Origin: Oscheius dolichura
Lineage: Eukaryota; Nematoda; Chromadorea; Rhabditida; Rhabditidae
Assembly (NCBI GenBank): GCA_932521035.1
Contig: OW051496.1
Span: forward strand, 3,038,001 to 3,102,000
DNA length: 64,000 nt
Reading direction: 5' to 3'
Below, piece after piece: positions 44,960 through 56,533 of the stretch. Position numbers and translations under genes: made by a program. The notes below the pieces were generated by a model that worked only from the letters and a program-made list of their open reading frames with translations, did not search any database and was not told where the DNA came from. How positions within the stretch are numbered: position 1 is the first letter of the stretch; each line of letters opens with the position of its first letter.

Positions 44960-47014
44960 AAAGTGTGTATAGTCAATCGGGGCGCAGACTGTCCCCCGCG
45001 ACAGTCCCATCCACGGGTTCCCAGAATATTTATGGCTATATAGTCAGTCAGTCCTTCCCCTCCTCTCCCCGAGTACTTGTTCACTTACGAATGACATGTA
45101 TTACACAGATAGTATGATTGTATAATGACAGTTTGTAAGGAATACGCAAACAATAAAATATTCAGGTTTTCATCCACACTATTTAGGGTTTCTTCTTTCT
45201 TTCTGTTGCTATTCGTTTTCTCCAAAGTTGTTCTCGAATACTCCGCTAAATCCTACCCTAATAATAGGCAGATCTCTGTGTGTCTGTCCGTCAGACCTGT
45301 CGTCTGTACGGATTTACCGGTCAAATGAGAGAGAAGCAGAAAAATCTGGATTCAGCTTCTGCACTATCGGTAGGGTACAGATTGAACCTTTGATCAAAAG
45401 AAGATACCGATAGCGAAATAAGAAGAATTCATGAAACTCGTGTGATTCTTTTACGTCTATGAACAAATGAATTAGCTGCTGACCTTTGTTCCATAGTAGA
45501 GGATACATCTGGGATTTCTATGAATTAGTGCTTGAATAATCGTAGATAGATAAATAGCCGAATTGAAACATCGACTGGTTTCGGTAACGAAGAAGAACAT
45601 TTTGTCTCAATTTTCAAGATAAAATGAGAACTACAAGTATCAAGTATACCTTCAAGTATACCTTCTATCAACAACAACAAAGAGACGAAGAAATATATAG
45701 ATTTCATGAAACTGACAAGGATTATTTCGCATTCTCAAACGAATAGCAGTTTTTCAGTTTTTCAGTTTTTGTAAATAAATCAATTTCAACGATTGAAAAG
45801 AAAATAACAGCGTAGGGACCCACTGGAAATTTGCTTAACAAAAATTATAAGTAGCCAGATTAAAAAATTAATTGAACCGTTACCAAAAATACCTCAATTC
45901 GCACGCAGCCTGTTGTTTCGATGGCGTTCTACGAGACAAAGGGGCGGAGAACACTTCAGTGCTTCCCTCGTTTGGCGAGTTTCTCGAGATCAGAATGTCT
46001 GTTCCTTTATGGGATGTTATCGAGAATAATGCGGGGAAGAGTTTGAACAGTTTTGGAAGGAGCAGAGATTTTTGGGATCACGCCATTCGGCCCGGGGGTT
46101 GCTTCCTCAATTGTTCGTTGCTCTCTGTGACTCACGGGCGTTTTTGGCAACAATTGGCAGGAAAACCCAGATCGATAGCTAAAATGGAAAGAGTCGAAAG
46201 AGTCCTCTTCTTAATTGGAAACCAAGGCAGAATGCAAACGAGGCCGTCTCCCTGGCTCAATTCCACGTCAATTCGGCATCGGATTCCCCGTGATCTCTAG
46301 ATATTGTTAGTAGTTGAAATTATCAAAAAAGCTAAAAACACGATCGAAAAATAATAGAAATAAGATGAAGTATTATCAAAATCAAAGAAATTGAATTTTC
46401 TAGATCGGGTGAGGTTGAATGATTTTTGGTGAGGTTCCCGGTGAGGTACCCGGTGAGCGAGATTGTTCGCCATTTTCGTCCCCCTTCAGACGGCATTCCG
46501 CTCCAAGAAGCTGATGAAAGGGGGTCAAAAGTGACACGAGCAACCGTAAGAAGGGAAAAATAAATGAAAATAGGCCTCTATTCAACTTTAGCCGGTCAAT
46601 TCTTATTGGTTGACCTATACAAAATAAGGTTTTCAATGGATATGATGTTTTAGCCATATTCTTGTTTATTTTTGACTGGTTCTTGCTACTGATTAAAACA
46701 ATACAGTCACTACTTGACGGCTCTTCTGATAAGAAACACACAGCCAAAGTTGTTTCTTCATCTCGTTTTCAATAGAAATCTAAATAAAGAACTGGGTCCT
46801 CTTCAAACGAACGGCAGCAGATTTCACAACAAACTGTAAAACATTGAGGCTGCCGCTACTTTGGCAACTGGTTGAATTGCCCTCTGTGAGATTTGTCACT
46901 AGTGTGCAGGGGAACAATAGTGCTGTAGCACATTAACTTTAGCCGTTTGTAGTTTATTTGAAATGCGCATAAAGATAAAATTCTCATTTAAAACGCCGTG
47001 AAACGCTACGACTT
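44960..47014. other. Intergenic between LITAF and lectin genes
   Basis: Contains AATAAA near 45152 (likely LITAF polyadenylation). A minus-strand copy of the TGTTTCAA...CTATTTA motif lies near 45549-45574. A GC-richer block at 45900-46290 is open on the plus strand for 142 codons without recognisable domain. Repeat sequence near 46385-46455 is related to the transporter intron element. No gene is supported. Confidence 0.45.
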
Positions 47015-47021
47015 CTTATCA
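47015..47021 (+). promoter_or_regulatory. GATA-type site next to the lectin start
   Basis: CTTATCA (reverse complement TGATAAG) lies 9 bases before the ATG at 47030, and AAGATAAAA is at 46972-46980. In Caenorhabditis TGATAA is the binding site of intestinal GATA factors, which drive many secreted lectin genes. A single short motif, so only suggestive. Confidence 0.35.
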
Positions 47022-47029
47022 CTGCCGTC

Positions 47030-50000
47030 ATGCTTCGTCTCTGGGCAGCTTTATTGCTTCTTTCAGGTAAAGAAACATTTTCAAAGAGACCCATTGGCGA
47101 TGGAGATCAAGAAGGATTTACTGTAGTGTATGTTAAAAATTACAAATGTTTTCAGGAGTTCGTGCATTGCTCTGTCCGGACCAGGACGGCTACAGAGATG
47201 GAGGCGATGGCAGCTGCTACACTAGCGTAATTATTCTGTTCTATAGCTTCAGGGGCCCAATGACTTCTTGATTGTCCAACGTACAATGGCAAAGCGCCCG
47301 TTTTTGGGCGTAGACTAGAGTGTCGCGTGTTTGTCTCCGTATCTCCATCATTTCCTGGTCAATTTCAAAAATTCAAAGACCGTATTGGACAGCACGTCAA
47401 GACGATTCTTATGAATCCAGTCACATCTCAACCGCCCCGACACAAAATTTGTTACCACTCGAACTTTACAGAGGACATGTTTCGTAAAGCTCTCTTTAGG
47501 TGACCCTTGCCGAGGGAAGAGATTACATAAATTGTGCCGACGCCAATGCGTATCTTCCCATTGTGATGAACGCCTTTGACAATACAGCCTTGCAAAGCAG
47601 CACGAAACAAAGTTACGTTTATCCACCTCTTTCCGGAATGTGGCTGGGACTGACGTGTAACGGAAATGTGTCAACTTCCTGTAGCTGGGACAATGGAATC
47701 CCGCTGACTAACAATTCTTACAGCAATTTTGAACCCGGTTAGCCCAGAATTCGGCTCCCATCCTTCTTTTTTTCTAGGTTTTCCTAACATCACAATTGGC
47801 ACCTGCGTCTACCAGGACGTAACAACCGCCCGGTGGAAAAGCGAATCGTGTTTATTTTCGACGGGAATAGGAGACTACTGCAAATTTACACCAACTAACA
47901 ATGGTTTGATTTATTTTCTAAAAAAATGATTATTGTAGTTCCTATGTGCAAAATAGATTCAAATGAAAATGAGCCAAGGAGTATATTATACCCAGAGTAT
48001 TTTGATGGGTATTGCTATAATGCGTATGAAGCGAAGACCATCGAGGAAGCAGAAAAGCTATGCATCCAAAAGTGCGGGCATGTTGTTTCGATTCATTCAG
48101 AAGCGGTAAGTACAGCGGAATAGTGGCAACTACCAATATAGGAGAATTCGGTGGTTCGGGATCTGTATTTTAAAATCAGTGCCACTATGGCTTATCCGTA
48201 TGACGGCATCACGAGCGGCTATCTGGGAATGAAGGCCAATGATACCCAATGGTTTGATGGCACTCCAGTTGATTATACACACTACGGTGGGAAAGTTGGC
48301 TCTAGTTTCGTTAACCGGTCGATATAAAAACAAATGTGGAGCGAGCTTGCTTCTCCACACACATGACCAAACACCCAATTTGGGGCATGCCCTGTTTTTG
48401 GGTGCGCCTGTTTTGCTGGGCGCGCTCGTTCGTTTTTGCGCGTAGATGGACGTGTCGGCCGTTTGTGTCCGTATCTCGAGTATTTTCTTGGTCAATTTCT
48501 CAAATTCGGAGACCATCTTGGAGCGCACGTCAAGTCGATTCTAACGAGACCAGTCATAACTCAAAAGGGCCCATAGAAAAATCAGTAGCCTCACAAACTT
48601 TGACAGAGGGTCGTTACGTAATGTTGATATCCCAGAAATCAACGTTTTGTTGGTCTACAGATTTTCCCGTAAGGGCGTTTGAGCTATGACCAGGCTCATT
48701 AGAATCGCCTTGACGTGCTCTCCAACCAGATCTTTGAATTTTTGAAATTGACGAAGAAATACCCGAGATACGGGCATTAACACCTTACGCCCAAAATTGG
48801 GTGTTTATGCTCCTTCACAGGCTAACAATATGTTTTTTCTCTCTCAATATAATTGTTATAGCGGCAACCTCTAATTCTTCTGGTCCCTGCTACTACTTAG
48901 CAATAAATGTTAGCGAAATTTCTCCCGGCTACTGGTACTTGGACAATTGTACTCAACCGCTATACTACGAAACAAAACTTCTGGTTTGCAAGAAACGTAA
49001 GAATTAAAAAAAAATGCCCTGCTTTAGTTGGATTTTCAGCTCTTGTCAATGATTGTGACGGGCCATATGAGGCATTTCCAACCCATGCTCCAGCTATCTG
49101 TACAGGACCTGAACGTCTTCTAGATAATACTTACGGGACAGCCTACTCACCGGGAAATCCTTACTATCCTTATGGACAGGAACCAAATCATTGTGAATAC
49201 ATTCAAAAAATGCAGGAGGGACTACGTCCCACATTTGACGTTTTTTATTCGGAGGAGTTTAACTTCCAAGCGAATTATAGAAACATCAGCATGTTTGAGT
49301 TTTATAGCACAGAGGACGAGAATGCTGCGCCTTTTTATACGTAAGTTTTAGAGGGCACATTCAATACAACCCGGGGCAGTTTTTTCTCATAAAACTTCGG
49401 AAACGCTTCTTATAGGAACAGTATGACCGTTTTTTGAAGTTGGCTTCAAACTCGGGGTACTGTAGCAAAAACGGTCATACTGTCCCTTTAAGAAATGGGC
49501 GGCGTTTGTTTACAAAAACGCCAAAATGTATTACCAGGGAGAGTCTCCCCTCCCGTAGAGTCCCCCCTCCCGTAGAGTCCCCCCTCCAGTAGAGTCCCCC
49601 CTCCCGAAGAGTCCCCCCTCCCGTAGAGTCTCCCCTCCCGTAGAGTCTCCCCTCCCGTAGAGTCTCCCCTCCCGTAGAGTCCCCCCTCCAGTAGAGTCCC
49701 CCCTCCAGTAGAGTCCCCCCTCCCGTAGAGTCCCCCCTCCAGTAGAGTCCCCCCTCTCGTAGAGTCTCCCCTCCAGTAGAGTCCCCCCTCCCGTAGAATC
49801 CCCCCTCCCGTAGAATCTCTCTCAGTCGTAGAACCACTCTCACGCAGCGAAAACATGTTACAACGATACAAAAATGCTAAATAGTCAAAGCAAAAGAAGT
49901 TGGCCGAAAGAGGACCCGAACCGTCGACCTCTGACCTGGGGTCCCACCGCGAACGGGTCCCGCAGCGAAAAACATTACATTTTGGTTAGATTCGATAAGA

Positions 50001-51122
50001 GAAGCAAAAAGAAACATAGAAAAGCGTAAATCAAAAAAGCAAAAATTTTAAAGTCATTTCTACAGAACCGAACCTCTTGCCTGAGGTCCCGCCACGAACG
50101 GGTCCTGCACGGAAAACATGCGACTACACTTCAGAATACTCAGGACAAAAAGCAAAAACATTTGACCACTCCGGGGATCGAACCCCCGACCTTCGGATCG
50201 AAATGTTAACACACAGACACCATAGCCGCGTAAATTAACTAGATTTATTCCAGCTATGATGGCGACTTATATAACTCGTTTCCAAATTCGGTTATCTCTC
50301 CAACTAATGTCATGCGAGCTGTTTATACGACCAAGGGCGATAATACTAGCACCTATGATTGGTATCGCATGGAGTATTACGCTACTCGTAAGTCGTTCAG
50401 TTTAAATAGAAAGTACTGTCTTTATTTCTGCTTGTTTTAAGAGAGTCTCAGCTGCTCAATTGTAATGGATTACAGTTATCTCGGCTATTATAATGAAACC
50501 GCCGATTCGTGGTATTACTTGGTATGTTCTTTGCTCTTCTCTTCTCAAAGACTAAATTCTAGCAAAATAACAAGATGGTGCAGTTTGGCAGGGATATGAA
50601 AAATTATAGAACAAGAATGTGCAAAATAGGCTTTGCTTGGAATTCCGCAGCTTTTGGTAACGTGAACAGCACTGATTCCATCTTGTACCCTCCCAATTAT
50701 TCCACCACAGATATCAATACATATATTGCTAGCACGGGAGCTGATTATGTTGATCTGTGCACGTAATTGTTTTCTCCTTTAAAGTATTCACAGTTTACAG
50801 ATTTATTGACCAGCTGAATTCCTTCACCGTCCCACCAGGAACAGAAAACCCTTGCCTTATTTTCGTCTCAGGACGCAGTGCTGAAGATTTCGTCGCCTGT
50901 AACCCTGTGAACACTGAAAAATTCAAATACACCTTTGGAGTGGCAATTAACGGTACAGTTATTTCCATATTTTGTATAATGATAATATGTCTAGCACAAA
51001 CAGGAGTTTCCACGTTTACTTCAGACATTTTCAACGTGACACAAGTTTACAATAACATGGGATCGGATCTAGTTTATTTTGTTACCGGCATTGTACAGCC
51101 TTCATTATGTTATAATGAATGA
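47030..51122 (+). CDS. Secreted C-type lectin-like protein with CUB domain
   Basis: Thirteen exons (47030-47066, 47156-47226, 47500-47737, 47778-47903, 47939-48105, 48142-48286, 48862-48996, 49040-49340, 50254-50387, 50442-50521, 50563-50762, 50801-50952, 50995-51122) join in consistent phase and give 637 aa. A signal peptide (MLRLWAALLLLSGVRA) is followed by a first CTLD (CYTSVTLAEGRDYINCADAN, MWLGLTCN, CSWDNG), a second CTLD (FDGYCYNAYEAKTIEEAEKL, GYLGMKANDTQWFDGTPVDY, CYYLAINVS), then a CUB-like region (CTGPERLLDNTYGTAYSPGN, YPYGQEPNHCEYIQ). The C-terminal 200 residues are CUB/VWA-like with many N-glycosylation sites. The architecture fits nematode clec genes of gut immunity. Introns 6 and 8 are swollen by repeats. 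Confidence 0.85.
47250..47440. repeat. Repeat R3 in lectin intron 2
   Basis: The block with GCCCGTTTTTGGGCGTAGAC, TGTTTGTCTCCGTATCTC and GCACGTCAAGACGATTCT is related to 48350-48555 in intron 6 of the same gene, so intronic repeats of one family occupy two introns. Confidence 0.6.
48340..48790. repeat. Repeat R3 copies in inverted orientation in lectin intron 6
   Basis: 48370-48555 (GGGTGCGCC, TTTTTGCGCGTAGATGGACG, GCACGTCAAGTCGATTCTAA) is mirrored by 48660-48810 (TTAGAATCGCCTTGACGTGC, AACACCTTACGCCCAAAATT). This forms a foldback that expands the intron to 575 nt. Confidence 0.65.
49541..49828. repeat. 17-bp minisatellite (about 17 copies) in lectin intron 8
   Basis: Unit TCCCCCCTCCCGTAGAG with point variants (CAGTAGAG, TCTCCCC). 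Minus-strand reading gives artificial Gly/Asp/Ser repeats (GLYWRGDSTGG). The strand asymmetry (C-rich on plus) could allow unusual DNA structure, but nothing indicates a gene. Confidence 0.92.
50165..50232 (-). repeat. tRNA-like sequence in lectin intron 8
   Basis: On the minus strand GGGGGTTCGATCCCCGGAG forms a perfect T-arm with consensus B box, and upstream GGCTATGGTGTCTGTGTG gives a weak A-box region. A full cloverleaf cannot be drawn convincingly, so it is probably a tRNA pseudogene or SINE head. It lies 22 bp upstream of exon 9. Confidence 0.5.
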
Positions 51123-51356
51123 TCGCGTAATGAGTTGCGTTCAATTTTCAGAGGGGTATGAGCTGAAAATGGAAGAAAAAAATAGCCAAAACGGTTGAAA
51201 ACAGCAAAAAGTGATGGAAGGAATGTGCCCGTCTAATCCCCGAAAACAAAGCACCGAAGTAAAGTAGCAGACACGAAACAAGAACAGAAAGAAAAGAACA
51301 AGCGCTTTCGCGAGTCTTTTTCGATAAAACTTCTTTGTCACAAGGGGGGAGATTCT
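51123..51356. other. Convergent 3' intergenic space, lectin and kinase genes
   Basis: Lectin (plus) and CK1-like kinase (minus) genes converge here, 234 bp between stops. No AATAAA consensus on the expected strands was prominent. Confidence 0.4.
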
Positions 51357-52697
51357 TCAGGCCCGTCGGTTCCTGACGCTCCTGGCCAGTCCGCCCTTGC
51401 CGACTGCTTCCTTCGAGTTTCTCGCCTTCCTGACGCTCTGTGCCCTCTTGGCCCTCAGGGTGCCGGCTTTTTTGACGGGTTTGGCTTGCTCCGGCGGCTG
51501 TTCCGGGTCGCTGGCCTCGTCCGTACCGCTCTGCTGGTTGTCCGACGAGAGCTCCGCCTCCTCGGCCTCCTCCTTCTTCATCTTCTGCTTCAGCTTGCCC
51601 AGCCATTCCAGCTTCTTCGTCGTGGAGATTTTGGCGTCGCGAGCCACGGCCTCGAGTGCCTTCGTCAGAAAGGCATAGTCCGGCTCGTCCTCATACCGTA
51701 GCGAGGCGATGTATCGAGAGACGACGCGCAGTTCCTGCGGCACATCACCCTTGAAAGTGAAGTCCTCGTCGAAGAATTTCTCCTTCTCCTTCAGCACGTC
51801 GCCCTTCTCCTTGCCCCTCCACGGCAGCCCCTTGTCTTTGTCGAACAGATCCACCACCATATAGAGCCACGTCTCGAGATCGTCCCTGCGCCCCTGCTCA
51901 ATCTGCTTGTGGCAGGCTCTCGACGCGAACCGAATCGTCCCGAGGAACTTGACCTTGGCCCGGGGATTCCTACAATTTCAAATATTACAGTAACCCAATA
52001 AAATCGAAACAAACTTGACGATGCGGGTGCCCGGGTTGTAGACGCTCCTGGCAATGCCAAAGTCGAGCATGTAGACGATTTCCTCGGCCTCGTCCAGTCC
52101 GACGGCAAAGTTCTGCGGCTTGATGTCCCGGTGAAGCCAGCCGATAAAGTGGAGGTCGGCGAGGGACTTGAGCGTCTGCTGGGCGGCGTTCATGGCCGTC
52201 GACTTGTTGAAATTGCGGAGCAGGTACTTGTAGCGGATGTCTTCCAGCGAGGGCCCCACCAGCCCCATGACGACGAACTTGAACTTGTCGCAGAGGCCCT
52301 TGTCCTCGAAGGCGACAAAGTGGCGCTTCCTCTCGGGGTCCGGCTGAGCCCGACACGCGCCGAGTACGGTGACTTCGATCTTGAGTCGAAGCATCCGCTT
52401 GTCGCCCTCCACCATCTCCGTCTTCATCGCGTATTCCTGCGTGTCCGGATGATCCACCTTGACCACCTTGTAGACGTCGCCGAACCCGCCGCTGCCCAGC
52501 TTCCGGATCACTTTCCACATGAACTGTTCGCTCCTGATCATCTCGCCGTCCTTCAGCTGGTCCCTCTGGCCCGGCTCCCTCTTCTTCCCCCTTTTCTTCT
52601 TCGGCTTCTTCTCCTGGGTCGCCGTGTTCGAGGCCCGCTTGGCCACTCTCGCCGGAGATTCCACTTTGTCGGCGCTTCCTCCTTTCATTTCCACCAA
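51357..52697 (-). CDS. Casein kinase 1-like (TTBK-type) serine/threonine kinase
   Basis: Two exons (52015-52697 and 51357-51969), intron 45 nt, 431 aa. A basic N-terminus (KKPKKKRGKKREPG) precedes the kinase core: glycine loop KLGSGGFGDVYKV, lysine in EYAMKTEMVEG, catalytic loop LHRDIKPQNFAVG, DFG loop MLDFGIARSVYNPGTRIV, then TIRFASRACHKQIEQGRRDD, the CK1-type activation segment that replaces APE. The C-terminal tail is acidic then very basic (KPVKKAGTLRAKRAQSVRKA). All catalytic residues are present. Nematodes have a large expansion of such kinases, many sperm-specific. Codons are GC-rich compared with neighbours. It is divergent with the gene at 53240, so shared regulation is possible. Confidence 0.92.
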
Positions 52698-52775
52698 ACA
52701 GCAACAGACAGACAGACAGCTACCGCCGAAGACGACTGCAGCAAATGAGAATGAACTGATCCTGCTGACACTGCC

Positions 52776-52783
52776 TATTTATA
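52776..52783 (-). promoter_or_regulatory. TATA box of the CK1-like kinase gene
   Basis: A perfect TATAAATA on the minus strand, 79 bases upstream of the ATG at 52697, is well placed for a core promoter with a short 5' UTR. Confidence 0.6.
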
Positions 52784-53239
52784 GCTGCCGGGAACGTTTA
52801 AAAATCCGGTAAAAACTCGAAACAAACCGGTAAAAATGGTATTACTCCCGTCATATCTCTCGTCTTTCGCTTCTGGTCATTTCTCGCAGCCCCGTCTCAC
52901 AGGAACGACATGGATGGTTGGTTGCTACTGATTTCTGCTTTTTCGAGACTCTTCTTCACTGTTGTCGGTGGAAGTTTGGGAGTTTCAAGTAAAGGGAAAT
53001 GGCAGCAGCAGACTTTCTTTGCGCGCGCTGGTAATAGACTCGCTGAATTATTGGCCGCACCTTTTACAACGCATTTTATGAAATGGGGGAGCAACCACCC
53101 GCCGAAAGAAATGGAACTGAAAACCCTGTCAACCGGGTACGGGTGCAGTTTTTTTTGAAAATCAACCAACCCGGGCTCCAATTGGTTCTAAAAATTCTGG
53201 ATTCTGTTTCCCCTCTAATCGGCATATTTTTCAGGATTT
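52784..53239. other. Divergent intergenic region between kinase and BAR-like genes
   Basis: Contains open frames on both strands (52910-53158 plus, 52897-53181 minus) that lack family resemblance. An acceptor GCATATTTTTCAG at 53222-53234 lies just before the downstream start codon, consistent with trans-splicing of that message or an untranslated first exon here. Confidence 0.45.
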
Positions 53240-54086
53240 ATGCGAAAGTTTTCATTCAAATACGATGACAACAAGAAAGGAACGAAGGAACAGCCGAGAG
53301 AAGAGCCGAAACAGATTGAGGAGACGCAGATGACGGACGAATTCAAAGCCAAGCGCACAAAATACAGTGAATATGCGGTGGCCGTGCAGCCGTTGACAGC
53401 CGCCCTGGCCCTGATCATCCACCCGGCCCCGGCTCAACTGATCGAAGGAGAAGACGAAGACCCGGCCGACCCGGCGGAGGTGGTAGTGGACGACGACGAG
53501 GACCCGAAGACCCCGATGGAGACGCTGGCCGCCGGGATCCAGTCCCTAATTGACAAGGACGACAATTATGACAAGGAGGAGAGGGACGAGGTGACGGACA
53601 AGGCGGACCTGGACAAGATGACGAGACTGATGCACGAGGCGGGCAAGGCCGTGTCGGCGGCGGCTCAAGTCACCCAGGACCACGAGTACCTCATGAGGAC
53701 GGCCATGAGACCCCTGCGACATTTTCTCGCTGACGGGCCATTCCAGGGTTTCACCACGGCAATTAACAACTTTGACGAGTGAGAAGGGTCCCGTAGCGAA
53801 GGAGACAGAGCCATCCAATTTCAGGTCGAAGCACGCGATGGACGCGGCCAAACACGAGGTGAAGCAGGCGCAGTCGACACTGGAAATTGAGAAGAAGGCC
53901 GTCGGCTACAAGAAGACTGTAGAGGATTTTGACACGAAATGCGGTATCGCGGTCAAGTACCTCGACCAGCTGCCCAAGATCGTCGAGCATCACAGTCTTG
54001 GCTTCTCGGCCGGCTTCGAAATCCACAGGGCGTATCATCAGGAAATGGCGGAGAAACTACAGGCATTCCAATTCGAAGACTCGTAG
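53240..54086 (+). CDS. Acidic helical protein, BAR-like
   Basis: Two exons (53240-53778, 53825-54086), 46-nt intron, phase 2, giving 266 aa. The start follows a strong acceptor (TTTTTCAG at 53234) by five bases. The sequence is almost all helix-forming: DEFKAKRTKYSEYAVAVQPL, an acidic linker EGEDEDPADPAEVVVDDDED, then long heptad-like helices (DLDKMTRLMHEAGKAVSAAA, AMDAAKHEVKQAQSTLEIEK, CGIAVKYLDQLPKIVEHHSL) and the closing FEIHRAYHQEMAEKLQAF. Helix lengths and this ending resemble BAR-domain membrane-curving proteins (endophilin/arfaptin style). The assignment is by feel, not by a diagnostic motif. GC-rich codon use matches the adjacent divergent kinase. Confidence 0.8.
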
Positions 54087-55836
54087 AAATAATATAGAAA
54101 GGCTAATTCCGAGTGTCTGTATGCGGTTTCATTTCGCCTATTTCAACTTTTATCAGTGTAGTAGGCACAGGTCCTTTATCCGTAAATCCGTCCACTTCTC
54201 GAAGTTCTCTCGTAAACTTTCGGCTCGTTGACAGCCTCAAACGAAAACATCATTAGAAACGGTCATACAGTCCGGTCAAGAAGTATAGGTTCACCCCATT
54301 TTTCTCCAAAACCACCCCAAAAACTTGAGTTCCTGAAATGAGTCATACACCATTCGATAGCCCGTCCTCAAATACCCTTAATCCCAAGAGTTCGCCCATT
54401 TTCAACCTCATATGCTAATTTTATGCCATTTTTATGAAAAATGGTCAAAATCCGATGGTCAAGAAGTATAGGTTCACTCAACAAAAGCTCTTTATTTCGT
54501 AGTGGGCGTTTTGCCCATGTATGGCTGAAAATAGGATTATTTGAGGGACTGAAACAGTTGTCAACCTTGTTGGATTTGAGGAGCGACAGGAGCGATTCAT
54601 GGCCAAACAATGGAGCATCTTTCCTATCGACGAATACCATATGAAACGAACGAAAAATGAAGTGGTGATCAGAGTGTGGAAATCGAAATTGGGCCAAATC
54701 CAGAAGTCCCGCCGCCGCACCCGTAAAATGTCGGCAGCCGTGCGGCCCTTGTCACCCCGCCGTCCAATTAGCATTACCTCTGGTCCTCTTGCATTCACTC
54801 GAGAAAATCTTTCGCCTTTTACTAAAGATTTCCGTGCAAGTGGACGCTTATGAGTAGTACTCAATTTTTGGAATCCCCTCGAAAGAGCGGGACACAAATA
54901 AAGCGGATTAGACGGTCTTCTTGGTTCGTTTAGACTATTTGAGCGTCTACTGCTTTCGTGATCAGTTTTCTGGTTCTACTGGCTGTATCTTGTGGGTATC
55001 AGATTTTTCAATTTTAGCCACAAAAAATGTCGGTTGGGAGCAAAATCTTGAGATTTGAACAACAGAAGAAACGAGAGGGAAAGATTTGACGAAGAAGAGA
55101 GGCCAACAGAAAGTTACTGGAACGCTGACTCTGTATTTTACGTCTCTCGTTTATTTGTTTAACCTTATGGATAAAACAAACTGAATTTGATTCACAATTA
55201 TTCGTTCCTGGATGATTTGCCAAAACAATTACGAAATGATGGTATATCTCGAAATGTTTCACCCCACACTCCATTCTAAGCTCCTCTTCCCCCCTCCCTC
55301 TGCTCCTAAACTGGATTACCGGCCTCCCCTGAACGGCTCCTTTATAATCCCGAAATGCAATTGTTCACCTGAATGCAACAAAGTGACGCGAGAATGGGAA
55401 TATAAATGCGAGCGGGATAAATTGAATTGGAACTTTGTCTTTTCGCCTTTTATGCAAAGAAGTGGCGAGGAATATCAACTGACAAGCGGAAAACAAAATC
55501 CTCGTAATATTTTCATTTTTGAAAATGTGATTATATTCCATTCTTGAAAGAAGAAAAGAAAAGCACAGAGCTAGAGAGGGGAATAGGTTTGTTTCCTTGT
55601 AAAGCAAGCCATGAATATGGTCTTTTTTTCACAGGATTGCCAGTTTTTGAGCAGAACATGGGCTCAAGTCTTAGGGTTTGTAATAACGGAATAGTTATTC
55701 AAGCGTTTCTTTCCAAACAGCTCAAAAATTACGGGAAATAGAGACTAATATGTTAGCAGTTACCAGTGGCAACCAGACGAAGAATCGTAGCTGGTTCTCT
55801 ATGGGATATTTTATGTTCTCGTCAAACCCATTGAAC
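54087..55836. other. Intergenic, with transposon remnant and no supported gene
   Basis: A 21-bp direct repeat GGTCAAGAAGTATAGGTTCA(C) occurs at 54274 and 54457; its first copy is preceded by CAGTCC, which resembles Tc1/mariner ends. A GC-rich motif at 54710-54740 (CGCCGCACCCGTAAAATGTC) is the reverse complement of part of the MITE at 5259. A plus-strand frame at 55212-55547 (includes PKCNCSPECNKVTREWEYKC) has no recognised family. Confidence 0.45.
54268..54480. mobile_element. Tc1/mariner-like terminal remnant
   Basis: CAGTCCGGTCAAGAAGTATA at 54268 looks like the CAGT...AAGTATA termini of Caenorhabditis Tc1/mariner elements. The same 20-bp core recurs directly, not inverted, at 54457. No transposase frame remains. 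Confidence 0.4.
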
Positions 55837-56533
55837 ATCCGTTTGTTAAAAAGAGGAATCTCAATAAAAAGGGTGATTTGGGAGAGCCTACAAAAAGGGA
55901 ACAATAAGGAAAACCCCAAAGGACACAACAAAAAGAGAACAATACTCGTTCAGTTAAAATATAACCAAATCACGGCTACCGGTTAGGATCGACAACTTTC
56001 AGTCTTCTACTTTGATTTTTCCTTTTTATTTATAATCTACGAGGGGGGCTGCCGCCCCCCTCGACCCCCCGCCCAGGCCCGTCATATCAGTATGCTCTTA
56101 TTCATGGGAAGAAGCCTGTTTGAAATGCTTACATCTACATCGTATTCTACTTTTTCCCACTTTCATTCTTTTCAACTTACGAGGGGGGCTGCCGCCCCCC
56201 TCGACCCCCCGCATATGTCCGCTTTGTCAGTATTTTGTGTCATGGAAATACCCGTTCCCAGAGACAATGCCTTCATTTTTTTTCCCAGAGTCCTATTTTC
56301 CATGGCTGAACATAATTCATTGCCGAAAATAGCAGAGAAAGGGCAATATCCAAAAAGATAGCCGTGATTTGGTTATATTTTAACTGAACGAGTATTGTTC
56401 TCTTTTTGTTGTGTCCTTTGGGGTTTTCCTTATTGTTCCCTTTTTGTAGGCTCTCCCAAATCACCCTTTTTATTGAGATTCCTCTTTTTAACAAACGGAT
56501 TGTTCGCTTTTTGTTGATATTCGGTAGAATATC
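55837..56533. mobile_element. Foldback element B, same family as 13621-14502
   Basis: The left arm 55837-55985 (ATCCGTTTGTTAAAAAGAGG...) is the reverse complement of 56350-56499. Beyond the right arm ATTGTTCGCTTTTTGT leads to the hairpin GATATTCGGTAGAATATC (56516-56533). Compared with element A, the hairpin stem carries a compensatory change (GACATTC/GAATGTC versus GATATTC/GAATATC). The interior holds two copies of a G-run/CTGCCG/C-run palindrome (56041-56074, 56181-56213). Confidence 0.75.

Noticed and set aside
45872-46300. 142-codon plus-strand open frame
   Set aside because: No domain, start context or splice partners; block is slightly GC-rich but not recognisable. Left as unassigned.
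49475-49871. Two long minus-strand frames (about 120 aa each) with Gly/Asp/Ser repeats
   Set aside because: They are readings of the 17-bp minisatellite in different frames; the array is intronic to the lectin gene and has no start context or domain.
50165-50232. Functional tRNA gene in the lectin intron
   Set aside because: The T-arm is perfect but no complete cloverleaf or acceptor stem can be drawn.
54430-54720. Tc1/mariner transposase gene
   Set aside because: Terminal-like sequence is present, but frames here lack DDE motifs and are interrupted.
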